From JALCLA01 sp965653565 (GTDB lineage Bacteria > Pseudomonadota > Gammaproteobacteria > Xanthomonadales > Xanthomonadaceae), in contig CBFHAI010000017.1 in NCBI GenBank assembly GCA_965653565.1, positions 14,250 to 78,249 on the forward strand: a DNA stretch of 64,000 nt, given 5' to 3'. The notes beneath the pieces were generated by a model. That model was not told the origin of the DNA and ran no database searches. It was given only the letters and a program-made list of their open reading frames with translations. Positions 50,556-59,612 of the stretch are shown here, one piece after another (the stretch's first letter is position 1; the number at the start of each line of letters is the position of its first letter). The translations under genes and the position numbers were made by a program.

Positions 50556-53390
50556 TTACTCGGCCGGATGATCGCCGTTGAGTTTCGTCACCAGCGCATC
50601 CTCGATCAATTTCGCCTGCTCGCGCACATGCGTGGACAAGTGCCCGGCGGCCGGGGCCGGCGAGCGCGAACGTCCCGCGTAATGCAGCGATTGCTTGCTC
50701 TGCAGGCAGGCGCGCAGGTGATGCTGGATCTGGTACCAGGCGCCCTGGTTCATCGGCTCTTCCTGGCACCACACCACATCCTTCACGTGCCCGAATTTCT
50801 TCAGTTCCGCGGTCAGTTCTTCGCGCGGGAACGGATACAGCTGTTCGGCGCGCAGCAGCGCGACATCCTGCAATCCGCGCTTGTCGGATTCCTCCAGCAG
50901 GTCGTAATAGACCTTGCCCGAGCACACCACGACGCGCTTGGCCTTCTTGGCATCGGCGAAACGCGAATCGGGGATCAGGTTCTGGAAGCGGCCGCCGGCG
51001 AGGTCTTCCATCGTCGAGACCGACAGCTTGTGCCGCAGCATCGACTTGGGCGTCATCACGATCAGCGGCTTGCGCGTGTTGCGCTTCATCTGGCGGCGCA
51101 GCATGTGGAACATCTGCGCCGGCGTGGTCGGATAGCAGACCTGCAGATTGTTGAGCGCGCAAAGTTGCAGGAAGCGTTCCAGACGCGCCGAACTGTGCTC
51201 CGGGCCCTGGCCTTCGTAACCGTGCGGCAGGAACAGCACCAGGCCGCACATGCGGCCCCATTTGGCTTCGCCCGACGACAGGAACTGGTCGATCACGACC
51301 TGCGCGCCGTTGGCGAAATCGCCGAACTGGCCTTCCCAGATATTGAGCGTGGAAGGATCGGCGGTGGCGTAGCCGTATTCGAACGCCATCACCGCTTCTT
51401 CGCTGAGCAGCGAATCGATCAGCGTGACGTTGACCGGATTGCTCACCAGTTCCTGCAACGGCAGATACGCCTCGCCGGTTTTCTGATCGTGCAGCACGGC
51501 GTGGCGGTGGAAGAAGGTACCGCGGCCGGAATCCTGGCCGACCAGACGCAGCTTGAAGTTTTCCTTCAGCAGCGTTGCGTAGGCCAGATTTTCGGCAAAC
51601 CCCCAATCCATCGGCAGTTCGCCGGCCGCCATCTTGCGGCGGTCCTCATAAATCTTGGCGACGCGCGCGTGCAGCGTGAGGCGCTCGGGCGGGGTGTTGA
51701 TCTGTTTGGCGAGCGCATCGAGTTCGGCGCGCAGCACGCCGGTATCGACCGGGTCGTTGAGTTGGCCGCTGAGCCACGGATTCCAGTCGACCGCGAATTC
51801 GTCCTTCGCGCCGACCGCCAGATCGGTGGTGACTTCGCCCTTGTCGAGCCGGTCGCGATAAGCATCGACCAAGGCTTTCGATTCGGCCGCCGGTACCGCG
51901 TTTTCCGCCGCCAGTTTGTCGGCGTAGAGCTCGCGCGTGCTCTTGCGCGCGCGGATGTTCTGGTACATCAGCGGCTGCGTGGCGGCCGGTTCGTCGGCTT
52001 CGTTGTGGCCGTGCTTGCGATAGCACACCAGGTCGATGACGACGTCTTTCTTGAAGGTCTGGCGGAAGTCGTAGGCGAGCTGCGCGCAGAACACCACGGC
52101 TTCCGGATCGTCGCCGTTCACGTGGAAGATCGGTGCGCCCACCATCTTGGCGACGTCGGTGCAATACAGCGTGCTGCGCGCATCGTCGACGCGGCTGGTG
52201 GTGAAGCCGACCTGGTTGTTGATCACGATGTGCACGGTGCCGCCGACCGCGAAGCCGCGCGCCTGCGACATTTGCAGCAGTTCCATCACCACGCCCTGGC
52301 CGGCGAAGGCGGCGTCGCCGTGGATCAGCACCGGAACCACCTGCGCGCGCGCTTCGTCGCGGCGGCGGGTCTGGCGCGCACGCACCGAACCGGCGATGAC
52401 CGGGTCGATGATTTCCAGATGCGACGGGTTGAAGCCGAGCGCCAGATGCAGCGGGCCGCCCGGCGTCTGCACGTCGGAGCTGAAACCCATGTGGTATTTG
52501 ACGTCGCCCGAATGCGCCGGATCTTCCGGATCGTCGTGCTTGCCTTCGAACTCGGCGAACAGCAGGTTTGGCGCCTTGCCCAGCGTGTTGATCAGTACGT
52601 TGAGGCGGCCACGATGGGCCATGCCGATCACCATTTCCTTGACGCCCGAGCCGCCGGCGCGCTGCACCAGCGTGTCCATCATCGGGATCAGGCTTTCGCC
52701 GCCTTCCAGCGAGAAGCGCTTCTGGCCGACGTATTTGGTGTGCAGGAAACGCTCGAGGCCTTCGGCCGCGGTGAGGCGTTCGAGGGCGCGCTTCTTTTCG
52801 GCAGCGCTGAGCGGGTAGTTGCCGCCGGCGCGCTCGAGGCGCTCGTACACCCAGCGGCGCTGGTCGGCGTCGGCGATGTGCATGAATTCGGCGCCGATCG
52901 AGCCGCAGTAGGTGGCGCGCAGCCGGGTCAGCAGGTCCTTGAGCTTCATCCGCTCCGGACCGAAGAAGGTCTGGGTGCTGAACTCGGTTTCCAGATCGCT
53001 CTTGTCGAGGCTGTGGAAGGCGATGTCGAGATCGGGCGCGGGATTCTTCGGCGCCATGCCGAGCGGATCGAGATCGGCCTGCAGATGGCCGCGCGAACGG
53101 TAGGCGGTGACCAGTTTGCGCACGCCGCCCTGACCCTGGGCGTGTTCCTCGCCGACCGGGGTCGGGGTGGCGTTGGCGCTCATCTTGGAGGCCAGCGCGA
53201 CGCGCTGCATCACCAGCGAGTGCGGCACGTCGCCGGCTTCGCGGCCTTTGAGGGTGTCGAAGTAGGCGCGCCAGGCCGGCGAAACCGCGGCGGGGTCGGC
53301 CAGATAATCTTCGTAAAGCTGCTCGATGAAGGCGGCATTGCCGCCGGCGAGCTGGGAAGACTGCGAAAACTGCTGGATCAGACTGCTCAC
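50556..53390 (-). CDS. sucA: 2-oxoglutarate dehydrogenase (E1)
   Basis: Thiamine-diphosphate decarboxylase component of the TCA-cycle complex, 944 residues as usual. Motifs seen: the N-terminal NAAFIEQLYEDYLADPAAVSPAWRAYFD helix that docks E2, KRFSLEGGESLIPMMD, GMAHRGRLNVLINTLG, VLIHGDAAFAGQGVV with the ThDP-binding region, and RKHGHNEADEPA. A perfect TATAAT lies 94 bases upstream. It is the first gene of sucA-sucB-lpd. Confidence 0.97.
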   Translation of the reverse strand: MSSLIQQFSQSSQLAGGNAAFIEQLYEDYLADPAAVSPAWRAYFDTLKGREAGDVPHSLVMQRVALASKMSANATPTPVGEEHAQGQGGVRKLVTAYRSRGHLQADLDPLGMAPKNPAPDLDIAFHSLDKSDLETEFSTQTFFGPERMKLKDLLTRLRATYCGSIGAEFMHIADADQRRWVYERLERAGGNYPLSAAEKKRALERLTAAEGLERFLHTKYVGQKRFSLEGGESLIPMMDTLVQRAGGSGVKEMVIGMAHRGRLNVLINTLGKAPNLLFAEFEGKHDDPEDPAHSGDVKYHMGFSSDVQTPGGPLHLALGFNPSHLEIIDPVIAGSVRARQTRRRDEARAQVVPVLIHGDAAFAGQGVVMELLQMSQARGFAVGGTVHIVINNQVGFTTSRVDDARSTLYCTDVAKMVGAPIFHVNGDDPEAVVFCAQLAYDFRQTFKKDVVIDLVCYRKHGHNEADEPAATQPLMYQNIRARKSTRELYADKLAAENAVPAAESKALVDAYRDRLDKGEVTTDLAVGAKDEFAVDWNPWLSGQLNDPVDTGVLRAELDALAKQINTPPERLTLHARVAKIYEDRRKMAAGELPMDWGFAENLAYATLLKENFKLRLVGQDSGRGTFFHRHAVLHDQKTGEAYLPLQELVSNPVNVTLIDSLLSEEAVMAFEYGYATADPSTLNIWEGQFGDFANGAQVVIDQFLSSGEAKWGRMCGLVLFLPHGYEGQGPEHSSARLERFLQLCALNNLQVCYPTTPAQMFHMLRRQMKRNTRKPLIVMTPKSMLRHKLSVSTMEDLAGGRFQNLIPDSRFADAKKAKRVVVCSGKVYYDLLEESDKRGLQDVALLRAEQLYPFPREELTAELKKFGHVKDVVWCQEEPMNQGAWYQIQHHLRACLQSKQSLHYAGRSRSPAPAAGHLSTHVREQAKLIEDALVTKLNGDHPAE

Positions 53391-53483
53391 TTCAAGCCCT
53401 TGTCAGGCCGGCACGACCGGCGCTAAACCCTTGCGTGGACGGGAAAAATGCAGTGCTGCTGCGATGCAGCAACAAGGCTTGGA

Positions 53484-53489
53484 ATTATA
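53484..53489 (-). promoter_or_regulatory. Likely -10 box of sucA
   Basis: On the minus strand TATAAT within AGGCTATAATTCC, 94 bases before the sucA start. No convincing -35 is seen 16-18 bases upstream. The leader between it and sucA contains a short inverted repeat (TTGCTGC and GCAGCA region). Confidence 0.5.
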
Positions 53490-53561
53490 GCCTGTTAGGT
53501 TGGGGTGACGGAACGTAGACCAAGGGTTGAGGGGCGGGGGCCTTTCGCGGGGCGTAGGAGA

Positions 53562-53727
53562 GCAGAGAAGGACGCAGAGGACGCAAAGGGAAGAGAAAGG
53601 ACGCAAAGAAAGACCAAAAGAAAGGTTTGAAGCAACGAATTTAAGGGCGTTGCCTTGTGGACGGCGGCGAACAACCGGATCGTCCTTTTGCGTCCTTTCT
53701 CTTCCCTTTGCGTCCTTCGCGTCCTGC
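53562..53727. repeat. Inverted repeat of GGACGCAAAGG units
   Basis: Left arm 53562-53607 and right arm 53687-53727 share about 30 identical bases in inverted orientation; the shared part includes GACGCAAAGGGAAGAGAAAG. The arms are built from repeated GGACGCAAAGG units. The central 79 bases show no coding features. Related units are at 35096-35154. It resembles a non-autonomous mobile repeat or a large transcript hairpin. Confidence 0.7.
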
Positions 53728-53759
53728 TTTTTCACCAGCCGCGAAACGCCCGGCAGCAG

Positions 53760-54719
53760 TCAGATCGACAGCGGCCGCAGTTCCGGGCTGGGGAGGGAGC
53801 GTTCCCAGACCTGGTCGAAGTATTCGCGCAGTTGGCGTTGGCGGCCGGGGGCGTAGAGGTTGGCGGTGCCTTCGAAGCGGCTGCCGATGGGGCGCATGAA
53901 GTAGCCGCCGCGGTCATCCAGGACGAATGCGCCGGCGAATTGCAGGTCGTTTTCCTCGTGCGGAACGCGCACCAGCAGGCTGCTGGGCAGGCGTTGCACC
54001 AGCGGGATCAGCGGGTGGCCGTCGCGCAGGGCGGCCACCGGTTCGTGCAGCAGGATGCGCAGTTGCGCGCCGCGGCCGTTGATGGCGAAGCGCTTGATGG
54101 CTTCGAGTGCGGCGGGGCTGGAAAACAACAGCGGATCCAGATCGCGCGAATAGATCCACAGGCCGCGGCGGGCCTGTTGCAGGATCTGCAGCGTCACCTG
54201 CTGGGCCTGTTCGAGCGAATCGATCACCAGTTCGCGCGATTGCGGTTTCGGCGCCAGCGCGGCGCGCGTCACCTCGGGGAACGGATCGAGCACGCGGCGC
54301 ATGGTGCGGTGGCGGATGCCGGCTTCGAGGTATTCCTGGCCGACGCTTTCGAACGCGAATTTCTCGTAGAAGCCTATCGCATCGACCTGCGCATGCAGCT
54401 CGATGATCGGATAGCCGAGGCTGCGCGCCATATCGACCAGCGCCTGCAACAGGGCCTCGCCGACGCCCTGTCCGCGCCACTCCGGCAGCACGGCCAGACG
54501 GCCGATCGTACGTTGCGGCGTGAGCCGGCCGGTGCCGATGGGACGGCCGTCGGCGTCGCGCGCCAGCACGTGCCGGCACTGCGGATCGAGCTCGTCGGCT
54601 TCGATTTCCGGCGGCACCTGCTGCTCGACCACGAACACCGGCTCGCGCACGGCCCGCAGGTCGTCGTAGTCGAGTTCGAAGTTGGCGATCTCTACGCGAT
54701 AGTCGTCGCGGATGGTCAT
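53760..54719 (-). CDS. GNAT N-acetyltransferase with C-terminal unknown domain
   Basis: A 319-residue two-domain protein. The N-terminal GNAT domain (about 1-145) has the acetyl-CoA loop in IGRLAVLPEWRGQGVGEALL and the following HAQVDAIGFYEKFAFE helix. The C-terminal part (about 160-319) contains SLEQAQQVTLQILQQARRGLWIYSRDLDPLLF and later FEGTANLYAPGRQRQLREYF, a region I take for a Lysobacterales domain (perhaps DUF7931) that looks distantly like phospholipase-D folds but lacks an HKD motif. It overlaps roxA by four bases. Confidence 0.82.
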   Translation of the reverse strand: MTIRDDYRVEIANFELDYDDLRAVREPVFVVEQQVPPEIEADELDPQCRHVLARDADGRPIGTGRLTPQRTIGRLAVLPEWRGQGVGEALLQALVDMARSLGYPIIELHAQVDAIGFYEKFAFESVGQEYLEAGIRHRTMRRVLDPFPEVTRAALAPKPQSRELVIDSLEQAQQVTLQILQQARRGLWIYSRDLDPLLFSSPAALEAIKRFAINGRGAQLRILLHEPVAALRDGHPLIPLVQRLPSSLLVRVPHEENDLQFAGAFVLDDRGGYFMRPIGSRFEGTANLYAPGRQRQLREYFDQVWERSLPSPELRPLSI

Positions 54720-56017
54720 CGAGCGGACTTCCGGGGCGGGCGCGACAGCGCATAGCTGCCGCGCGAAATCAGATCATGCAGCAGCGCGCGATCGGCTGCA
54801 TCCAGCGTGTTCCAGGCCGCGGCCGCGATCGGCGCCGGAGCGCTGATGCAGCGCGCGGCGGCGAGCGACGCGGAGAACGCCTCGCCGTCGACGAACAACT
54901 GCGCGCGATCGGCTCCGTGGCGCATCCACGCGACGCGGCAGAACGGGTGCCGCACCAGCGCGGCACCGGCTTTCAGTCGGGCATCGATCGTCGCGAGTGC
55001 AGGCGTCGTCGGCGGTGCGGCGATGTCGCCCGCGCTCCGGTATCGGGTGATGAAACGTCCGAACCACGTACGAAGCAGCGACGAGGGAACCTCCCCCGAA
55101 CAGCCGACCCCGTCGTACTCGCCCTCGGCCCTTTCTTGGTTCTGATCTCCAAACCCATCAGAAACCCGAACCCAAGGCATGACCCCCATCACCCGCCGAA
55201 TCGCCTCGTCATCAATCTCCCCCGGCTCCGCCGCAACCGCCAGATCCGGGTCCGAATAACGCGCCTCTTCCGGCATCCGCTCCGCCACGAACTCGGCGAA
55301 ATCGACCAGCAATTCCGCCGCCGCCGGCGCCCGCATCCCGATCGAAAACGTCAGGCACGCATCGACCGCCACGCCGTGATGCGGCACGCCCGGCGGCAGA
55401 TAAAGCATGTCGCCCGGCGCGAGCACCCAATCGTGGCTCGGCGAAAATTCGCGCAGCAGTTTCAGTTCGACATTGTCGCGAAACGCCAGCGGCGGATTGG
55501 CGCGCGCATCGATCTGCCAGCGCCGCCGCCCCAGGCCTTGCAGCAGGAACACATCGTAGTGATCGACGTGCGCGCCGACCGAGCCGCCGGGCGCCGCGAA
55601 ACTCACCATCACATCGTCGATGCGCCAGCGCGGCAGGAAATCGAAGCGGGCGAGCAGGGCGGCGACATCGACATCCCACTTGTCGACGTCCTGCACCAGC
55701 AGCGTCCAGTCCTCGCGCGGCAGGCCGGGAAAATCGTCTTCGTCGAACGGGCCGCTGCGCAATTCCCAGCGGTCGTTGGTGCGATCGTGGCGCACCAGGC
55801 GCGACAGCGCGGCTTCTTCGCAGGCCAGGCCGGCGAGATCTTCCGGCGTCAGCGGTGCCTTGAAATTCGCGAAGGCGTTGCGGATCAGCAGCGGACGTTT
55901 CTGCCAGTGATCGCGCAGGAATTGCGCGGGCGGCATGCCGAGCGGCTGGTCGTGCGTGGCGACAATCTCGATCAGTAGTCCCTCGATCGGCAGCCCTTCG
56001 ATCGGCAACTCGCTCAT
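54716..56017 (-). CDS. roxA: Cupin/JmjC ribosomal oxygenase RoxA (YcfD-like)
   Basis: Fe(II)/2-oxoglutarate oxygenase that in E. coli hydroxylates an arginine of ribosomal protein L16. The JmjC core shows the metal motif His-x-Asp in GAHVDHYDVFLLQGLGRRRW and the distal His in LPPGVPHHGVAV. The C-terminal half is a helical dimerisation and winged region. Oddities: the N-terminus repeats LPIEGLPIEGLLIE, and about 35 residues (SDGFGDQNQERAEGEYDGVG and on) seem inserted near residues 280-315. The ATG at 56017 lies just after purB. Confidence 0.88.
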   Translation of the reverse strand: MSELPIEGLPIEGLLIEIVATHDQPLGMPPAQFLRDHWQKRPLLIRNAFANFKAPLTPEDLAGLACEEAALSRLVRHDRTNDRWELRSGPFDEDDFPGLPREDWTLLVQDVDKWDVDVAALLARFDFLPRWRIDDVMVSFAAPGGSVGAHVDHYDVFLLQGLGRRRWQIDARANPPLAFRDNVELKLLREFSPSHDWVLAPGDMLYLPPGVPHHGVAVDACLTFSIGMRAPAAAELLVDFAEFVAERMPEEARYSDPDLAVAAEPGEIDDEAIRRVMGVMPWVRVSDGFGDQNQERAEGEYDGVGCSGEVPSSLLRTWFGRFITRYRSAGDIAAPPTTPALATIDARLKAGAALVRHPFCRVAWMRHGADRAQLFVDGEAFSASLAAARCISAPAPIAAAAWNTLDAADRALLHDLISRGSYALSRPPRKSAR

Positions 56018-56021
56018 CACG

Positions 56022-57389
56022 TCAGATGTCCCGCGCCAGGTCGGCGGCCAGGCCGATATAGCTCGCCGGCGTCATCGCGAGCAGGCGAGACTTCGCATCG
56101 GCCGGCAGCTCGAGTTGTTCGACGAAGGCGCGGATCGTCGCGGCGTTCATGCCCTGGCCGCGTGTCAGCGCCTTGAGTTGTTCGTAAGGCTCGGGCAAAC
56201 CGTAACGGCGCATCACGGTCTGGATCGGCTCGGCCAGCACCTCCCAGGCGGCGTCGAGATCGGCCGCCAGGCGCGCCTCGTTGACGCTGAGTTTCCCGAG
56301 CCCGCGCAGCAGCGCATCGAGCGCGATCAGCGTGTGCGCGAAGGCGGTGCCGAGCGCGCGCAGCACGGTGGAATCGGTGAGATCGCGCTGCCAGCGGCTG
56401 ATCGGCAGTTTCTCGGAAAAATGCCCGAGCAGGCCGTTGGCGATGCCGAAATTGCCTTCGGCGTTTTCGAAATCGATCGGGTTGACCTTGTGCGGCATGG
56501 TCGACGAACCCACTTCGCCGGCCTTCACCGCCTGCCTGAAATAGCCGAGCGAAATATAGCCCCACACATCGCGGCACAGGTCGATGCCGATGGTGTTGAT
56601 GCGCCGCTGCGCGTCGCACAGTTCGGCGATGCCGTCGTGCGGCTCGATCTGCGTGGTGTAGGCATTCCATTCGAGGCCGAGACTTTCGACGAAACGCCGC
56701 GACAGCGCGCCCCAGTCGATTTCCGGATAGGCCGACACATGCGCGTTGTAGTTGCCGACCGCGCCGTTGATCTTGCCCGACAATTCCACTGCGGCGAACT
56801 GGCGGTGCTGGCGTTCCAGACGCGCGACGACGTTGGCGAGTTCCTTGCCGACGGTGGTCGGCGACGCGGTCTGGCCGTGGGTGCGCGACAGCATCGGCAC
56901 CGCGGCGTGCTGCTGCGCCATCGCGCGCAACGTCGCGATCGTTTCGTCGAGTTTGGGCAACAGCACCTGGGTGCGCGCTCCGCTCAGCATCAATGCGTAG
57001 CTCAGGTTGTTGATGTCTTCGCTGGTGCAGGCGAAGTGGACGAATTCGAGCGCGCCGGCGAGCGTCGCATCGTCCTTCAAGCGTTCCTTGATGAAATATT
57101 CGACGGCCTTGACGTCGTGATTGGTGGTGCGCTCGATCGCCTTCACGCGCGCGGCATCGTCCACCGAGAAATCCTCGGCGAGCTTGCGCAAAGTCGCGAT
57201 CTGCGGGGCGGTGAAGGCGGGCAGTTCGACCACGCCGGGCTCGGCGGCCAGTGCCAGCAGCCATTCGATTTCGACGCGCACGCGCGCACGGATCAAACCG
57301 TATTCCGAAAAGATCGGCCTCAAGGCATCGACCTTGCCGGCGTAGCGGCCGTCGACGGGAGACAGGGCAGTCAGCGAAAAGTCGGACAT
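56022..57389 (-). CDS. purB: Adenylosuccinate lyase
   Basis: Purine synthesis: cleaves SAICAR and adenylosuccinate, releasing fumarate. The 455-residue protein belongs to the fumarase/aspartase superfamily, with the signature SSTMPHKVNPIDFENAEGN, MLSRTHGQTASPTTVGKE and the N-terminal SLTALSPVDGRYAGKVDALR of the gammaproteobacterial form. It is followed by roxA after four bases. A TAGAAT at 57419-57424 (minus) is a possible -10, 30 bases upstream. Confidence 0.96.
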   Translation of the reverse strand: MSDFSLTALSPVDGRYAGKVDALRPIFSEYGLIRARVRVEIEWLLALAAEPGVVELPAFTAPQIATLRKLAEDFSVDDAARVKAIERTTNHDVKAVEYFIKERLKDDATLAGALEFVHFACTSEDINNLSYALMLSGARTQVLLPKLDETIATLRAMAQQHAAVPMLSRTHGQTASPTTVGKELANVVARLERQHRQFAAVELSGKINGAVGNYNAHVSAYPEIDWGALSRRFVESLGLEWNAYTTQIEPHDGIAELCDAQRRINTIGIDLCRDVWGYISLGYFRQAVKAGEVGSSTMPHKVNPIDFENAEGNFGIANGLLGHFSEKLPISRWQRDLTDSTVLRALGTAFAHTLIALDALLRGLGKLSVNEARLAADLDAAWEVLAEPIQTVMRRYGLPEPYEQLKALTRGQGMNAATIRAFVEQLELPADAKSRLLAMTPASYIGLAADLARDI

Positions 57390-57490
57390 CGGGCGCTTGC
57401 GGCGTTGCGGAAACGCGAATTCTACACCGCGCGACCGGCCGCTCCGGCGCAGCGTTATGCTTGGCGCCTGTCCGCGTAGGAGTCGCTCGC

Positions 57491-58891
57491 ATGTCCGGCA
57501 ACGACCGTATCGAACACGACAGCATGGGCGAATTGCGCGTGCCGGCCGATGCCTTGTGGGGCGCGCAGACGCAGCGTGCGGTGCAGAATTTTCCGATTTC
57601 CGGGCTGCGCATGCCGCGCGAATTCATTCGCGCGCTGGGCCTGATCAAGGCCTCGGCGGCGCATGCGAACGCGCAGCTCGGGCATCTGCCGGTGGCGCTC
57701 GCCGGGAAGATCGCGGCCGCGGCCGAAGCGGTGGCGGCCGGCACGCACGACGCGCATTTCCCGATCGATGTGTTCCAGACCGGCTCGGGCACTTCGTCGA
57801 ACATGAATGCCAACGAGGTGATCGCCGCGCTCGCCAGCCGTGGCGGCGCGACGGTGCATCCGAACGATCACGTCAATCTCGGACAAAGCTCGAACGACGT
57901 GATTCCGACCGCGATCCAGCTGTCGGCCGCGATCACGGTGCGCGAACAATTGCTGCCGGCATTGCGCCATCTGCGCGCCGGCATCGAACGCCGCGCGGCG
58001 GAACTGGCGAACGTGGTGAAGACCGGCCGCACCCATCTGATGGACGCGATGCCGTTGACCTTGGGCCAGGAATTGTCGGGCTGGGCCGCGCAGCTGCGCT
58101 CGGCCGACGAGCGCATCGAAGACGCGCTGAAGCGACTGGTGCGCCTGCCGCTCGGCGGCACCGCGATCGGCACCGGCATCAATGCCGATCCGAAATTCGC
58201 GGCCCTGGCGGTGCAGGCGCTGTCGCGCGCGGCGCATATCGAATTTTCGTCGGCGCAGAATCTGTTCGAAGGCATCGCGTCGCAGGATGCGGCGGTCGAA
58301 TTGTCCGGCCAACTCAATACGCTGGCGGTAGCGCTGATGAAGATCGGCAACGACCTGCGCTGGATGAATTCGGGGCCGCTGGCGGGCTTGGGCGAAATCG
58401 AATTGCCGGCGCTGCAGCCTGGCAGTTCGATCATGCCGGGCAAGGTGAACCCGGTGATTCCCGAGGCCTTGTGCATGGTCTGCGCGCAGGTGATGGGGCA
58501 GCACGTCACCATCACGATCGCCGGCCAGAGCGGCAATTTCCAGCTCAATGTGATGCTGCCGGTGATCGCGCTCAATCTGCTGCAATCGATCGGTTTGCTG
58601 GCCGCGGCGATGCGGCAGCTGGCCGATGCGGCGATCGCCGGATTCCGCGTGCGCGAAGACCGGTTGCGCGAAGCGCTCGATCGCAATCCGATCCTGGTGA
58701 CTGCGCTCAATCCGGTGATCGGTTACGAGGCGGCGGCGAAAATCGCCAAGCGCGCCTACGCCGAGCGTCGGCCGGTGCGCGAGGTGGCGGCGGAAATGAG
58801 TGGGCTGTCGGCGGCGGAACTCGATCGCCTGCTCGATCCGGCGATGCTGGCGCAGGGCGGCATCCACGGCACGCCCGGCGGCGGCGGCTAG
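57491..58891 (+). CDS. fumC: Class II fumarate hydratase
   Basis: Oxygen-stable fumarase of the TCA cycle, 466 residues. Motifs: ERHDSMG-type start (DRIEHDSMGELRVPADALWG), FQTGSGTSSNMNANEV, HPNDHVNLGQSSNDVIPTA, KTGRTHLMDAMPLTLGQE and the superfamily signature GSSIMPGKVNPVIPE. AGGAG lies eight bases before the ATG at 57491. Divergent from purB. The stop overlaps the convergent methyltransferase gene by four bases. Confidence 0.96.
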   Translation: MSGNDRIEHDSMGELRVPADALWGAQTQRAVQNFPISGLRMPREFIRALGLIKASAAHANAQLGHLPVALAGKIAAAAEAVAAGTHDAHFPIDVFQTGSGTSSNMNANEVIAALASRGGATVHPNDHVNLGQSSNDVIPTAIQLSAAITVREQLLPALRHLRAGIERRAAELANVVKTGRTHLMDAMPLTLGQELSGWAAQLRSADERIEDALKRLVRLPLGGTAIGTGINADPKFAALAVQALSRAAHIEFSSAQNLFEGIASQDAAVELSGQLNTLAVALMKIGNDLRWMNSGPLAGLGEIELPALQPGSSIMPGKVNPVIPEALCMVCAQVMGQHVTITIAGQSGNFQLNVMLPVIALNLLQSIGLLAAAMRQLADAAIAGFRVREDRLREALDRNPILVTALNPVIGYEAAAKIAKRAYAERRPVREVAAEMSGLSAAELDRLLDPAMLAQGGIHGTPGGGG

Positions 58892-59493
58892 TCCTTGCGT
58901 TCGATGCGGTAGACGCGCGCCGGCGGCAGGTTGCGGAAGGTGCCGCCGATCCTGCGGGCGCGCAGGCCGAGTTTGTCGAGCAGCGGCTGCGCGATCGGGC
59001 AGCGCAGGCCGTAAGTGAATTGGTAGAAGCCGGCGCCGTCCTTCAAGGCGGCGAACGCGCCGCGCAGGATCGCCTCGATCTGCGTCTCGTCGAAATTCAG
59101 CAGCGGCAAGCCGCTCACCACCATGCCGACACTGGCCGGCGCGAGGGCGGCATTGCCATCGAGTGCGGTGGCATCGGCGCACAGCACGCGCGATTGCGGG
59201 AAGGCTTGCGCCAGGCGTTCGGCCAGTTCGGGTTCGTATTCGACCAGGATCAGATCGGCCGGTTTGACGCCGCGATCGAGCAGCGCGCGGGTCAGGACGC
59301 CGCTGCCGGGTCCCAGTTCCAGCACCGGGCCGGTGTCGGCCGAGGCATCGCGGGTCATCAGCGCGGCCAGGGCAGGGCCCGACGGCACGATGGCGCCGAC
59401 CCGGCCCGGCGCCCGCACCGCGGCGCGCAGGAATTCCCACCACAGCGGACGGTGGGCGGGCGCGGTGCGCGGCGTCATCAGGTCGGAATGCAT
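58888..59493 (-). CDS. Class I SAM-dependent methyltransferase (phospholipid N-methyltransferase-like)
   Basis: A 201-residue methyltransferase with the SAM-binding motif I VLELGPGSGVLTRALLDRG, motif II acidic end ILVEYEPELAE and LCADATAL. The segment RPLWWEFLRAAVRAPGRVGAIVPSGPALA is that of the PmtA/ribosomal adenine dimethylase-like phospholipid methyltransferases. ATG 59493 has AAGGA at six bases; ATG 59499 is also possible. It could methylate phosphatidylethanolamine, but the activity is not proven. Confidence 0.85.
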   Translation of the reverse strand: MHSDLMTPRTAPAHRPLWWEFLRAAVRAPGRVGAIVPSGPALAALMTRDASADTGPVLELGPGSGVLTRALLDRGVKPADLILVEYEPELAERLAQAFPQSRVLCADATALDGNAALAPASVGMVVSGLPLLNFDETQIEAILRGAFAALKDGAGFYQFTYGLRCPIAQPLLDKLGLRARRIGGTFRNLPPARVYRIERKD

Positions 59494-59573
59494 CGACATC
59501 CTTGTTCGTTGGCGACCGGGGCGGCGTTCTTCAAGGTCCGTCGGCCAGCGGGCGCGACTGTGACCGGAAACGA

Positions 59574-59599
59574 CCGGGGCCTGCACTGGCAGGCCCCGG
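59574..59599 (-). terminator. Hairpin terminator of the ABC transporter operon
   Basis: A perfect 11-base stem CCGGGGCCTGC with its complement around a 4-base loop, 14 bases after the permease stop codon on the minus strand, followed by TCGTTTCC. The U-tract is weak. It also lies upstream of the methyltransferase start. Confidence 0.6.
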
Positions 59600-59612
59600 C
59601 ATTATGGCTGGA

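Larger units (their letters stand above)
53391..53759. other. Intergenic region upstream of sucA
   Basis: 369 bases between the GNAT fusion gene and sucA, both on the minus strand. It contains the sucA -10 (53484-53489) and, further up, a large inverted repeat (53562-53727). I see no gene in it. Confidence 0.65.

Noticed and set aside
50568..53426. A 952-codon open frame on the plus strand opposite sucA
   Set aside because: Antisense shadow of the unmistakable 2-oxoglutarate dehydrogenase gene.
57411..57424. TAGAAT as a firm promoter for purB
   Set aside because: A plausible -10 but with no recognisable -35; noted only in the purB entry.
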